From positions 1,364,001 to 1,428,000 of the forward strand of contig NC_017955.1 in NCBI RefSeq assembly GCF_000306785.1: a DNA stretch of 64,000 nucleotides. Direction: 5' to 3'. Shown here piece after piece: positions 1-8,420 of the stretch. The stretch comes from Modestobacter italicus (GTDB lineage Bacteria > Actinomycetota > Actinomycetes > Mycobacteriales > Geodermatophilaceae). How positions within the stretch are numbered: the stretch's first letter is position 1; each line of letters opens with the position of its first letter. A program made the position numbers and the translations under genes. The notes under the pieces were generated by a model. It had not been told where the DNA came from. It did not search any database and saw nothing but the letters and a program-made list of their open reading frames with translations.

Positions 1-342
1 GTCGCCGGCGCCGCGGTGCTGCAGGCGCTCGCCTGCGCGGTGCTGGTGGCCGTGCCGAGCTGGCCGAGCGCGCTGGTCGCCGGGCTGCTGCTGGGCGCGG
101 GCTACGGCGCCTACACCTCGGTCGACCAGGCGCTGGTCACCCAGGTGCTGCCCGACGCCCGCACCGTCGCCGGCGACCTCGGGGTGATGAACGTGGCGGT
201 GGTGGTCCCGCAGGCGCTCGCCCCGCTGCTGGCCAGCCTGGTGATCGCCGAGCTCGGGGGCTACGACGTCCTGTTCGCGCTGGCCGGCGTCGTCAGCGTC
301 CTCGGCGCGCTGTCGGTCGCCCGCATCCGCACCGTCCGCTGA
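1..342 (+). CDS. MFS transporter, C-terminal part (cut by window start)
   Basis: The reading frame is open from base 1 and ends in TGA at 340-342, so only the last 113 residues are visible. They hold about four hydrophobic helices with the glycine/alanine-rich texture of the last MFS helices: GYGAYTSVDQALVTQVLP, then a helix after NVAVVVPQALAPLL, then a final helix ending in Arg-rich residues. The family call rests on this texture and the GYGAYxSVDQAL stretch, which is typical of actinobacterial MFS C-halves. Substrate cannot be told. It converges on the aldo/keto reductase gene, with a palindrome cluster between them. Confidence 0.75.
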   Translation, partial: VAGAAVLQALACAVLVAVPSWPSALVAGLLLGAGYGAYTSVDQALVTQVLPDARTVAGDLGVMNVAVVVPQALAPLLASLVIAELGGYDVLFALAGVVSVLGALSVARIRTVR

Positions 343-350
343 CCCCCGTG

Positions 351-440
351 CCCGTTTCGGCGCCGAACCCCGCACGGGTTTCGGCGCCGAAACCGGGCTC
401 TCGGTACCGGAAGCTCGGGGCTTTCGGTACCGAAAGCCCC
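351..440. repeat. Cluster of four related palindromes between convergent genes
   Basis: Four short dyads lie in 90 bases. Two share the core TTCGGCGCCGAA (around 354-368 imperfect, and 377-394 a perfect 18-base palindrome). Two share the core TCGGTACCG (around 400-411 imperfect, and 417-440 a perfect 24-base palindrome with the centre TTTCGGTACCGAAA). The perfect units can form strong hairpins and lie between the stop codons of two convergent genes, so a bidirectional terminator role is plausible. The alternation of GGCGCC and GGTACC centres in the same TTTC/GAAA frame looks like a repeat family rather than one simple terminator. Confidence 0.7.
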
Positions 441-448
441 GGGAGGGG

Positions 449-1339
449 CTACAGGTCGGGGTCGAGGGTGCCGTCGCCGCCGATGCGGTCGAGCTCGGCC
501 AGCTCCACCGGGCCGAGGACCCGCGCGGCCGACTCGAGGTTGGACTCCAGGTGCCCGATCGACTTGGTGCCCGGGATCAGCAGGATGTTGGGGGAGCGGG
601 CCAGCAGCCAGGCCAGCGCGACCTCCATCGGGGTGGTCTCCAGCGTCCGGGCCACCGACTCCAGCGCTGCGGACTGCAGCGGGCTGAACCCGCCGAGCGG
701 GAAGAACGGCACGTACGCGATGCCCTCCCGGGCCAGCGCGTCGACCAGCGGGTCGTCGGCCCGGTGCACCAGGTTGTAGTGGTTCTGCACGCAGACCACC
801 GGGGCGATGCCCTGCGCCTCGGCCAGCATCTGCGGGGTCACGTTGCTGACGCCGATGTGCCGGACCAGGCCCTCCTGCTGCAGCGCGGCCAGGGTCTCCA
901 TCGGCTCGGCCAGCGAGCGCTGCACCGGCTCGGCGAACCCGGGCATCCGCAGGTTGACCACGTCCAGCGCCTCGACGCCGAGGTGGTCGAGGTTGTCGTG
1001 CACGGCCTGCCGCAGCTCGTCGGCGCCCAGCGCCTCCGGCCACTCGCCCTCCGGCGTCCGGCGGGCACCGATCTTGGTGACGATGGTCAGCTGCTCGGGG
1101 TAAGGGTGCAGGGCCTCGCGGATGATCTCGTTGGTCACGTGCGGGCCGTAGTAGTCGCTGGTGTCGATGTGGTCCACGCCCAGCTCGACCGCGCGGCGCA
1201 GCACCGCCACGGCGCCGTCCCGGTCGGCCGGGGGGCCCATCACGTGGGGGCCGGCGAGCTGCATGGCGCCGTAGCCGATGCGGTGCACCGTGCGGTCGCC
1301 GAGGGTGAACTGGCCGGACTTCTCCGCCGTCGTCGTCAT
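449..1339 (-). CDS. Aldo/keto reductase, YdbC-like group
   Basis: An NADPH-dependent (family knowledge) carbonyl reductase with the AKR TIM barrel, 296 residues from ATG 1339; a GTG two codons upstream (1345) is the alternative. The N-terminus GDRTVHRIGYGAMQLAG is typical of this group. DTSDYYG supplies the catalytic Asp and Tyr and IVTKIG the catalytic Lys. The usual His is absent: the segment reads DVVNLRMPG, the arrangement I recall from E. coli YdbC-like AKRs. HIGVSNV and the late IPGTKSIGHLESN cofactor loop are present. A paralogue sits at 35176-36030 and keeps a His at this place. Substrate unknown. Confidence 0.88.
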   Translation of the reverse strand: MTTTAEKSGQFTLGDRTVHRIGYGAMQLAGPHVMGPPADRDGAVAVLRRAVELGVDHIDTSDYYGPHVTNEIIREALHPYPEQLTIVTKIGARRTPEGEWPEALGADELRQAVHDNLDHLGVEALDVVNLRMPGFAEPVQRSLAEPMETLAALQQEGLVRHIGVSNVTPQMLAEAQGIAPVVCVQNHYNLVHRADDPLVDALAREGIAYVPFFPLGGFSPLQSAALESVARTLETTPMEVALAWLLARSPNILLIPGTKSIGHLESNLESAARVLGPVELAELDRIGGDGTLDPDL

Positions 1340-1378
1340 GACCACGGCTTACCCCCGCCCCCGGGGGCGGTCAAACGG

Positions 1379-2617
1379 TCAGCGGACGGCGGCGGGTGTG
1401 GCGTCGGCGACGGGCGCCAGGGCGCGCTGCCACCTGTCGACGTCGGCCCGGGCGGCGAAGGCCAGCGCGGTGCGCTCGCGGCGCTCGGACCGGATGGTGA
1501 GCACCGCGATCCCGGTGCCGACCAGGGCCAGCGCGGCGCCCACCCAGATCGGCGCGGTGTAGCCGAGCCCCGCCGACAGCGCGGCGGCGCCCAGCGCGGC
1601 CCCCAGCGCGTTGGCCACGTTGAAGGCCGCCTGGTTGGCGGCCGACACGAGGCTGCCGCCGGGCACGCGGGCCGCCTCGATCACCCGGTTCTGCACGACC
1701 GGGCCGAGGGCGAAGGCGAGCATGCCGAAGAAGACCAGCACGGTGACCGCGGCGACCGGGGTGCGCGCCACCAGCGCCAGGACGGCGAGCGCGCCGGCGG
1801 TGCCGAGCAGCCCGACGGCCACGAACGACATGCCCCAGCGGTCACCCAGCCGGCCGCCGACCAGCGTGCCGACCGTCGTGCCGGCGCCGAAGAGGCCCAG
1901 CACCGGGGTGACCCAGCCCTCGGGGATGCCGCCCAGCTCGGTGAGGATCGGGCTGACGTAGCTGTAGACGGAGAAGAGCGCCGCGAAGCCGATCATCGTC
2001 GTGCCGAGCACCAGCCACACCCCGCGCCGGCGGAAGGCGCCCAGCTCGCTGCGCAGGTCGGTCGGCTCGCCGGCGACCGTCGGCATCCAGGCCAGCAGGC
2101 CGGCGATGGTGACCAGGCCGATCGCGGCCACCGCGGCGAAGACCAGCCGCCAGCTGAGCTGCTGGGCGAGGAAGGTGCCCAGCGGGACACCGACGACGTT
2201 GGCCAGCGTCAGCCCGGTGATCATCAGCGAGATGGCCTGGGTGGCCTTCTCCCGGGGCACCAGGCGGCGGGCCGCGACCGCGCCCACCCCGAAGAACGAC
2301 CCGTGCGCGAGGGCGGCGAACACCCGGGCGGCGACGAGCCAGCCGTAGCTGGGCGCCAGGGCCGACAGCAGGTTGCCGAGGGTGAACAGCACCATCAGCG
2401 CGACCAGCGTCTGCCGCGGGGTGAACCGCACGCCGAGGGCGGTCAGCGTGGGGGCGCCGATGACGACCCCGATGGCGTAGGCGGAGATCAGCAGCCCGAC
2501 GGCGGAGACCGAGACGTCCAGCCCGTCGGCGATCTGGGGCAGCATGCCCATCACCACGAACTCGGTGGTGCCGATGCCGAAGGCACCGATGGCGAGCGCG
2601 AGCAGGGCGCGGGGCAA
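1379..2617 (-). CDS. MFS transporter, DHA1/AraJ-like
   Basis: A 412-residue, 12-helix drug/sugar efflux-type permease. The first helix reads FGIGTTEFVVMGMLPQIADGLDVS, the signature start of AraJ/YdhP-like DHA1 proteins. The start is probably TTG at 2617: minus strand GAGGAG lies 7 nt upstream, and the TTG begins MPRALLALAIGAFG directly before helix 1. Open frame continues upstream but without transporter character. Downstream, the aldo/keto reductase on the same strand follows after 39 nt, so the two may be co-transcribed. Substrate not inferable. Confidence 0.88.
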   Translation of the reverse strand: MPRALLALAIGAFGIGTTEFVVMGMLPQIADGLDVSVSAVGLLISAYAIGVVIGAPTLTALGVRFTPRQTLVALMVLFTLGNLLSALAPSYGWLVAARVFAALAHGSFFGVGAVAARRLVPREKATQAISLMITGLTLANVVGVPLGTFLAQQLSWRLVFAAVAAIGLVTIAGLLAWMPTVAGEPTDLRSELGAFRRRGVWLVLGTTMIGFAALFSVYSYVSPILTELGGIPEGWVTPVLGLFGAGTTVGTLVGGRLGDRWGMSFVAVGLLGTAGALAVLALVARTPVAAVTVLVFFGMLAFALGPVVQNRVIEAARVPGGSLVSAANQAAFNVANALGAALGAAALSAGLGYTAPIWVGAALALVGTGIAVLTIRSERRERTALAFAARADVDRWQRALAPVADATPAAVR

Positions 2618-2772
2618 GGCAGAGCTCCTCGAGGTGGGGCAGGGGGTGGACGCGGACGTCGGCGTCCACCACAGCCAAGAGGAGCGGGCCTCTGATCCTT
2701 GCACCCGACGGGCATGAACCTCGTCACGTCGCGGGCCGCGCCTCTCCGGCACGGCCCGCGACGCGAGGTCGG

Positions 2773-3954
2773 TCAGGGCTGCAGCAGCACCTTCACCGCG
2801 CCGTCCTGCTTCTGCCGGAAGGTCTCGTAGGCCTGCGGCGCCTGCTCCAGCGGGACGTGGTGCGTGGCGAAGGTGTCCACGCCCAGCGGGTCGGCGTCGG
2901 TGAGCAGCGGCAGGATGTCCGGCACCCAGCGCCACACGTTGGCCTGGCCCATGCGCAGCTCGATCTGCTTGTCGAACATCCGCATCAGCGGCATCGGGTC
3001 GGTCGCGCCGCCGTAGACGCCGGACAGCGAGATGGTGCCGCCGCGCCGGACGGCCTCGATCGCGGTGTTGAGGGCCGCCATCCGGTCCACGCCGACGACC
3101 TGCATGACCTTCTCCATCACCGCGTCCGGGACGATCGCGGTGGCCTTCTGGGCCAGCTTCGCGCCGGGGGAGCCGTGCGCCTCCATGCCGACCGCGTCGA
3201 TGACGGCGTCCGGACCGCGGCCGTCGGTCTTGTCCCGCACCCAGGCGACGACGTCGGCCTGGGTGGTCGAGTCCAGGACGTCGATGCCGTTGGCGCGGGC
3301 CCGGGCGAGCCGCTCGGGCACGGTGTCGGAGGCGAGCACCTGCGCGGCGCCGAGGTGCTTGGCGATCCGGGTGGCCATGTCGCCGATCGGGCCCAGACCC
3401 AGCACCAACACCGTGCTGCCCGGCTTCACGTTCGCGTACTGCACCGCCTGCCAGGCGGTGGGCAGGACGTCGGAGAGGTAGACGAACCGGTCGTCGGCCG
3501 GGCCCTCGGGCACCTTGATCGGCAGCGTGTTGCCGAAGGGCACCCGCAGGTACTGGGCCTGCCCGCCGGGCACCTGCCCGTACAGCTTCGTGTAGCCGAA
3601 CAGCGAGGCGCCGAAGCCCTGCTCGCGGTTCTGCGTCGTCTCGCACTGGCTCTGCAGCCCCTGGTTGCACATCCAGCAGGTGCCGCAGGAGATGTTGAAC
3701 GGCACGACGACGCGGTCGCCGGCCCGCAGCTCGGTGACGCCGGGGCCGACCTCGCGCACGATCCCCATCGGCTCGTGGCCCATGACGTCGCCGACGGTCA
3801 TGAACGGCGCCATGACCTCGATCAGGTGGAGGTCCGAGCCGCAGATGCCGGTGGAGGTGATCTCGACGATCACGTCGGTGGGGTCGGTGATGGTGGGGTC
3901 CGGGACGGTGTCGACACGGACGTCGTCGCGGCCGTGCCAGGTCACTGCGCGCAT
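2773..3954 (-). CDS. Zinc-dependent alcohol dehydrogenase family protein
   Basis: A 393-residue medium-chain dehydrogenase. It has the GroES-like N-terminal domain with ITSTGICGSDLHL (catalytic zinc Cys), GHEPMGIV (zinc His-Glu) and a structural-zinc lobe with CGTCWMC followed by a fourth Cys. The Rossmann domain begins GLGPIGDMATRIAKHLGA. Its length and the extended middle segment resemble the FdhA-like group (glutathione-independent formaldehyde dehydrogenase/ADH), but the substrate is not proven. ATG 3954 has GAGGAG 8 nt upstream. A 155 nt gap separates it from the MFS gene downstream. Confidence 0.9.
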   Translation of the reverse strand: MRAVTWHGRDDVRVDTVPDPTITDPTDVIVEITSTGICGSDLHLIEVMAPFMTVGDVMGHEPMGIVREVGPGVTELRAGDRVVVPFNISCGTCWMCNQGLQSQCETTQNREQGFGASLFGYTKLYGQVPGGQAQYLRVPFGNTLPIKVPEGPADDRFVYLSDVLPTAWQAVQYANVKPGSTVLVLGLGPIGDMATRIAKHLGAAQVLASDTVPERLARARANGIDVLDSTTQADVVAWVRDKTDGRGPDAVIDAVGMEAHGSPGAKLAQKATAIVPDAVMEKVMQVVGVDRMAALNTAIEAVRRGGTISLSGVYGGATDPMPLMRMFDKQIELRMGQANVWRWVPDILPLLTDADPLGVDTFATHHVPLEQAPQAYETFRQKQDGAVKVLLQP

Positions 3955-4162
3955 GGTGGTGCTCCTCGTTCTCGGGGGCTCGAGACGGCCGCGGCGTCGG
4001 TCAGCAGGCCGAACTCCTAGGCGTGACGTTCCTCGCTCCTACCCGTCACGGCGCGTTGCAGTCACGACCTGCCAGGAACTGTGCCGTCACGCAGGGTGCT
4101 CGTTTGGCAGGAAGTGTTGTGACCTCGCCCACTTGACCCCATGTGCATCCCTGTCCGCGCAG

Positions 4163-4178
4163 ATCACGAACCGGTCAC
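4163..4178 (+). promoter_or_regulatory. Candidate MtrA-type direct repeat upstream of the M23 gene
   Basis: The bases ATCAC-GAACCG-GTCAC form two direct half-sites with an 11 bp period, matching the actinobacterial MtrA consensus GTMAC-N6-GTMAC at 9 of 10 positions. It lies 54 bp before the start codon of a peptidoglycan hydrolase, the classical target type of MtrA. The wider 3955-4232 gap also holds other GTCACG copies (about 4045, 4059 and 4092) and an inverted CCTGCCA/TGGCAGG pair. The match is by eye; binding is inferred. Confidence 0.35.
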
Positions 4179-4232
4179 GGCGTGTTTACATGGGCCCCGC
4201 CCGAGCCAGACCGCCCGACGGAAGACAGGTGC

Positions 4233-5249
4233 ATGGACCCGCAACATCTCGCCCGGCTCGACGACGACGGATCGGTGCGCAGCATCCGCACCGGTACGGC
4301 AGGTGGCTCCACCACCGCCGTGTCGCCCCGAGCCCCCGAGGTGCCGGTCCAGGCGCCCGCGCTCGACTCCTGGCCGCTGCCGGTCGGGGGTGACGGCCCC
4401 GCCCTCCCGGACGTCTGGCCGCTGCCCTCCGCCGAGGCGCCCCGGCTCCTCGCCGAGGATGCCGTCCCCGCCCGCCCGGCCTACAGCGCCGACGCCGTGG
4501 CCGCCGCGCTCGCCGCCGGTTACGGGCCGCGGCACCGCAAGCCCTCGACCCGCACCCGCCGCCCGGCGCTCTACCTGGCCGCGGCGATGATCGGCGCGGC
4601 CGGCATCGCCGGCACGGCGGTCGCGACCGACTCCTCCCCAGCCGTCGCCCAGGCCGACGAGCCGGTCAGCGTCGCCGAGGAGCTCGGCATGGTGCAGGCC
4701 GAGCAGCCCGCCGCCAGCGCGCAGGACGCCACCGCGCGGCTGCAGCAGATGGTGGCCAGCCGGGCCGAGCGCGAGGACGCCGAGGCCGCCGCTGCCCGGG
4801 TCCAGGCCGACGCCGACGCGGCCGCGGTGGCCGCCGCCGCGGAGGCGGCCCGTCCCAAGGCGGTGCTGCCCGTGCAGGGCGCGCGGCTCTCCAGTGGGTT
4901 CGGCTACCGGTGGGGCACGCTGCACGCCGGGATCGACTTCGCCGCCCCGCTCGGCACGCCCGAGTACGCGGTCATGGACGGCGTCGTGGTCCGCGCCGGT
5001 GCGGCCAGCGGCTTCGGCCTGGCCGTGTACGTCCAGCACGAGAACGGCGACGTGACCGTCTACGGCCACATGCAGGAGATCCTCGTTGCGGAGGGGCAGG
5101 TCGTCCGGGCGGGCGACCCGATCGCCCTGCTGGGCAACGAGGGGCAGTCCACCGGCCCCCACCTGCACGTCGAGGTGCGCCTGGGCGGGATCGACGGGCA
5201 GAAGGTCGACCCGCTCCCGTGGCTCCGCGAGCGCGGCGTCCAGGTCTGA
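4233..5249 (+). CDS. M23 family metallopeptidase (peptidoglycan hydrolase)
   Basis: A 338-residue cell-wall endopeptidase. The order is a cytoplasmic Pro-rich N-terminus (1-110), one membrane segment or uncleaved signal anchor (about 112-132, YLAAAMIGAAGIAGTAVA), an Ala/Glu-rich coiled coil (about 150-210), then the M23 (LytM) domain. Zinc ligands are visible in GTLHAGIDFAAP (His, Asp) and GPHLHVEVRL (HxH). All key residues are present, so it is likely active, unlike degenerate EnvC/NlpD types. ATG 4233 is chosen because an upstream extension would be Arg/Pro-rich and unlike the family. A candidate MtrA site lies upstream; a hairpin repeat follows the stop. Confidence 0.9.
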   Translation: MDPQHLARLDDDGSVRSIRTGTAGGSTTAVSPRAPEVPVQAPALDSWPLPVGGDGPALPDVWPLPSAEAPRLLAEDAVPARPAYSADAVAAALAAGYGPRHRKPSTRTRRPALYLAAAMIGAAGIAGTAVATDSSPAVAQADEPVSVAEELGMVQAEQPAASAQDATARLQQMVASRAEREDAEAAAARVQADADAAAVAAAAEAARPKAVLPVQGARLSSGFGYRWGTLHAGIDFAAPLGTPEYAVMDGVVVRAGAASGFGLAVYVQHENGDVTVYGHMQEILVAEGQVVRAGDPIALLGNEGQSTGPHLHVEVRLGGIDGQKVDPLPWLRERGVQV

Positions 5250-5300
5250 GGAAGGACTCCGTCCTCACCACCCTCGCGGGCCGCGGGAGGGGGCCTCACC
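5250..5300 (+). repeat. Stop-anchored hairpin repeat, copy 1 (divergent)
   Basis: Directly after the TGA at 5247-5249 comes GGAAGGACTCC, then a C-rich arm and CTCGCGGGCCGCGGGAGGGGGCC. It shares the TGA-(C/G)GAAGGAC start and the CTCGC...GGGGGCC order with the copies at 15731, 19415, 37244 (inverted) and 43895, but is shorter and less perfectly paired. A terminator for the M23 gene is the likely role. Confidence 0.5.
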
Positions 5301-5358
5301 GGCCGTCAGGTCGGGGATCGCCCCGGTGCGCCCCTGGCAGGAAGAGAGGGGCGCACGT

Positions 5359-6891
5359 TCAGCCGGCGTGGACAACGGCGGCGTCGGCGGGCAGGTCCTC
5401 CTTGGACGCCTTGATCAGCAGGCCCGCGACGACCGCGCCGACCACCAGCAGGGCGGCGGCCCAGGTGAAGGCGGTGGTGTAGCCCTCGACCTGCGCGGCC
5501 AGGCCGACCGCGGGGTCGTTCGGGTCGGCGCCGGCGGCCACCTGCGAGGTGATCGCGTCGGTGATGGCCCCCACCGAGATGGTGGCCAGCAGCGCGGTGC
5601 CGATCGAGGCGCCCACCTGCTGGGTGGCGTTCAGCATCGCGCTGGCTGCGCCGGCGTCGCGCTCGCCGGCGCCGATCAGCGCGAGGTTGGACAGCGGCAC
5701 GAACGTGAAGCCCAGACCCAGGCCGAGGATCAGCTGGCCGGGGAAGGCCAGCGCCCAGAACGAGGTGTCGACGCCGAGGAAGGACATCAGGAACAGCCCG
5801 GCGGCGGCCAGCAGCGCACCGACCACCATCAGCGGCCGCGGACCGAGCCTGGGCACCAGGGCGCTGGCGGCGCCGGCGGAGACGAGCACGCCGAGGGTGG
5901 TCGGCAGCGAGGCGAACCCGGCCTCGACCGGCTTGTAGCCCAGCACCTGCTGGAAGTAGAGGCTGAGGAAGAAGAAGGCCCCGATCAGCCCGGCTCCCAC
6001 CAGGGTGGAGGTCAGGTACGCACCGCCGCGGTTGCGGTCGAGGACCAGCCGCATCGGCAGCAGCGGGTTGCGGACCCGCAGCTCCACCACGACGAACGCG
6101 GCCACCAGCAGCAGGCCGCCGATGATGAACGCCAGCGCCGGGCCGTTGGCCCAGGCGTTGGCCTGCGGGTCCTCCTGTGAGGCCTGCGCCACCTTGGTGA
6201 AGCCGTAGACCAGCGACGCCAGGCCCAGGGTGACCAGCACCGCACCCGGGATGTCGTACTTCGCGTCCCCGGGGGCCTTGCTCTCCGGCACGATCGGGAT
6301 GGCCGCCGCGACGGCGACGATCGCCACCGGCACGTTCACCCAGAAGCACCAGCGCCAGTCGGCGTACTCGGTCAGCACGCCACCGAGCAGCAGGCCGACG
6401 GCGGAGCCACCACCGGCGATCGCGCCGTAGACGGCGAAGGCATTGGCCCGCTCCTTGGCGTCGGTGAAGAGCACGGTCAGCAGCGCCAGCGAGGCCGGCG
6501 CCAGCAGGGCGCCGAAGACACCCTGCAGCGCGCGGGCGCCGAAGAGCATCGCCTCGTTCTGCGCCAGGCCGCCGAGCGCGGAGGCCACGGCGAAGCCGAC
6601 GGCCCCGACCAGGTAGGTGCGCTTGCGGCCCCAGAAGTCAGCGATGCGCCCGCCCAGCAGCAGGAAGCCGCCGAAGGTCAGCGTGTAGGCGGTGACGATC
6701 CACTGCTGGGTGGCGGCGGAGATGTCCAGGTCCGTCGACACGGCCGGCAGGGCGATGTTCACGATGGTCGCGTCCAGGATGACCATCAGCACGGTCACCG
6801 CGATGACCGCCAGTGCCAGCCAGCGCTTCGGGTAGGGCTCGGTCGATGCGGTGGGTTCCCCGGCCCGGGTGGTGGGGGCGGCGTCGCTCAA
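5359..6891 (-). CDS. DHA2/EmrB-type MFS drug efflux transporter
   Basis: A 510-residue, 14-helix proton antiporter of the EmrB/QacA family. Helix 1 carries the DHA2 signature MVILDATIVNIALPAVSTDLDIS followed by TQQWIVTAYTLTFGG. Motif A is GRIADFWGRKRTYLVG, and motif C-like GAIAGGGSAVGLLLGG follows. The start is a TTG at 6891 giving MSDAAPTTRAGE; GAGGA lies 6-7 nt upstream, and no ATG or GTG near the first helix fits better. No regulator lies next to it. The 5' end faces the divergent phosphoesterase gene 77 nt away. Confidence 0.9.
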   Translation of the reverse strand: MSDAAPTTRAGEPTASTEPYPKRWLALAVIAVTVLMVILDATIVNIALPAVSTDLDISAATQQWIVTAYTLTFGGFLLLGGRIADFWGRKRTYLVGAVGFAVASALGGLAQNEAMLFGARALQGVFGALLAPASLALLTVLFTDAKERANAFAVYGAIAGGGSAVGLLLGGVLTEYADWRWCFWVNVPVAIVAVAAAIPIVPESKAPGDAKYDIPGAVLVTLGLASLVYGFTKVAQASQEDPQANAWANGPALAFIIGGLLLVAAFVVVELRVRNPLLPMRLVLDRNRGGAYLTSTLVGAGLIGAFFFLSLYFQQVLGYKPVEAGFASLPTTLGVLVSAGAASALVPRLGPRPLMVVGALLAAAGLFLMSFLGVDTSFWALAFPGQLILGLGLGFTFVPLSNLALIGAGERDAGAASAMLNATQQVGASIGTALLATISVGAITDAITSQVAAGADPNDPAVGLAAQVEGYTTAFTWAAALLVVGAVVAGLLIKASKEDLPADAAVVHAG

Positions 6892-6968
6892 TGGGTCCTC
6901 GTTCGTTCGTTCCGGTCGGCCGGGTCGTCGGCCAAGGGGTGAAGGTATCGGCCTGGGACGATGTCGTC

Positions 6969-7487
6969 GTGCCGGTTTCCGTGGTGTTCATCTCAGACAC
7001 CCACGTGCCCGCGCGGGCACGGGACCTGCCGGTTCAGCTCTGGGAGCGGATCGAGGCCTGCGACGTCGTGATGCACGCCGGCGACTGGGTCGACGTCGCG
7101 CTGCTCGACGAGCTCGAGCGGCGGGCCCGCCGGCTGGTCGGGGTGCACGGCAACAACGACCACGGCGCGCTGCGGGAGCGGCTGCCCGAGGTCGCCCGGG
7201 TCGACCTGGAGGGCGTGCGGTTCGCGGTCGTGCACGAGACCGGGTCGGCCCAGGGACGCGAGGCGCGGTGCGCGGCACGCTTCCCCGACGTCGACGTCCT
7301 GGTGTTCGGGCACAGCCACATCCCCTGGGACACGACCACGGCGATTGGGTTGCGGCTGCTCAACCCCGGGTCGCCCACCGACCGCCGGCGGCAGCCCACC
7401 GGCACCTACCTGACGGCCACCGTGGCCGCCGGCTCGCTCTCCGACGTGACGCTGCACCGGCTGCCGGTGCGACCTCCTCGCCGGTGA
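6969..7487 (+). CDS. YfcE/MJ0936-type metallophosphoesterase
   Basis: A 172-residue calcineurin-like phosphoesterase. Motifs in order: ISDTH (D10, H12), HAGDW, VHGNNDH, VVHETG and GHSHIPW, so both metal sites appear complete. Family members cleave phosphodiesters; the natural substrate is unknown. GTG 6969 is chosen because FISDTH follows at once and GACGAT lies 6 nt before it (leaderless pattern). GTG 6939 is an alternative. It overlaps the following methyltransferase gene by 4 nt (GTGA), so the two are co-transcribed. Confidence 0.82.
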   Translation: MPVSVVFISDTHVPARARDLPVQLWERIEACDVVMHAGDWVDVALLDELERRARRLVGVHGNNDHGALRERLPEVARVDLEGVRFAVVHETGSAQGREARCAARFPDVDVLVFGHSHIPWDTTTAIGLRLLNPGSPTDRRRQPTGTYLTATVAAGSLSDVTLHRLPVRPPRR

Positions 7488-8341
7488 GCGCGCCACCCCT
7501 CCCGGAGGCGGCGGTCGCGGTGCTCGCCTGCCCGGTCTGCGGCGCGGCGCTCCACGCCGACGCGGCCGGGCTGCGGTGCGCGGCGGGGCACGGGTTCGAC
7601 CGGGCGCGGCAGGGCCACGTGACCCTGCTGCCGCCTAACGGGTCCCCGCACGACGGTGACTCCGCGGCCATGGTCGCCGACCGCGCAGGTTTCCTGGCGG
7701 CCGGGCACTACGCCGGCATCACCGCCGCGCTGGCCGACGCCGTCCTGGCCGGCGGCCCGCCGGGCACGCTGCTGGACGCCGGTGGCGGCACCGGCGCCCA
7801 CCTGGCCGGCGTGCTGGACCGGACACCGGACGCGGTCGGGGTGGTGCTCGACGCCTCCCGCTACGCGGCGCGGCGGGCGGCCCGGGCGCACCCCCGCGCG
7901 ATGGCCGTGGTCGCGGACAGCTGGGCCCGCTGGCCGGTGCGGGACGCCGCGGTGGACCGGGTGCTGGTGGTCTTCGCCCCGCGCAACGGCGCCGAGACCG
8001 CCCGGGTGCTGCGGCCCGGCGGGCGGCTCGTCGTCGTCACCCCGGCCGCCGACCACCTGACCGAGCTGGTCGGTCCGCTCGGGCTGCTCACCGTCGACCC
8101 GGCGAAGGCCGACCGGCTCGCGGCGAGCCTGGGTCCGCACCTGCGACCGGTCGGGACGACCCCGCACCGGGAACGCCTCGTGCTCGACCACGCCGCGGTG
8201 CGCACGCTGGTCGGGATGGGGCCGCACGCGCGGCACCTCGCGGAGGAGGAGCTCGCCGCGCGGATCGCCGCCCTGCCCCCGCAGGTCGGGGTGACCGTGG
8301 CCGTCGACGTCGGCAGCTGGCAGCAAGACCCCGCCACCTGA
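7484..8341 (+). CDS. RlmA-like 23S rRNA (guanine-N1) methyltransferase
   Basis: A 285-residue protein with an N-terminal zinc site, C16-x2-C19 ... C32-x3-H36, followed by FDRARQGHVTLL, which matches the RlmA/TlrB zinc domain closely (E. coli RlmA has CPLC...C..H and FDxAKEGYVNLL). A class I SAM fold follows (LLDAGGGTGAHLAGVL; later RVLRPGGRLVVVTP). RlmA/TlrB methylate G745/G748 in 23S rRNA; the exact base here is not determinable, and TlrB-type members can give macrolide resistance. GTG 7484 overlaps the upstream stop as GTGA. Confidence 0.8.
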   Translation: MSAPPLPEAAVAVLACPVCGAALHADAAGLRCAAGHGFDRARQGHVTLLPPNGSPHDGDSAAMVADRAGFLAAGHYAGITAALADAVLAGGPPGTLLDAGGGTGAHLAGVLDRTPDAVGVVLDASRYAARRAARAHPRAMAVVADSWARWPVRDAAVDRVLVVFAPRNGAETARVLRPGGRLVVVTPAADHLTELVGPLGLLTVDPAKADRLAASLGPHLRPVGTTPHRERLVLDHAAVRTLVGMGPHARHLAEEELAARIAALPPQVGVTVAVDVGSWQQDPAT

Positions 8342-8352
8342 GGTCGGGACGC

Positions 8353-8387
8353 CACGAGGGCCCGGCCGCAGCGGCCGGGCCCTCGTG
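8353..8387. terminator. Bidirectional hairpin terminator between convergent genes
   Basis: A perfect 17-bp inverted repeat, CACGAGGGCCCGGCCGC and its complement around a single A, lies between the stops of the methyltransferase gene (8341) and glsB (8421, minus strand). There is no U-tract, as is usual for high-GC actinobacteria. Confidence 0.8.
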
Positions 8388-8420
8388 GGGGAGTGCTGCC
8401 CGCGGGTCGCGGGCGGTGGG

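Noticed and set aside
351..440. CRISPR-like short array
   Set aside because: Units are palindromes of different centre and spacing, with no unique spacers and no cas genes.
551..2695. Long plus-strand open frame (714 codons) over the aldo/keto reductase and MFS genes
   Set aside because: Gln/Gly/Arg-rich low-complexity translation, antisense to two proteins with clear motifs; typical high-GC shadow.
4021..4232. ydaO-type (c-di-AMP) riboswitch before the M23 gene
   Set aside because: Such switches precede cell-wall hydrolases in actinobacteria, but I could not find the conserved ydaO core here.
7484..8341. Macrolide resistance gene (tlrB)
   Set aside because: The RlmA/TlrB family is supported, but TlrB specificity needs sequence comparison; no antibiotic cluster is present.
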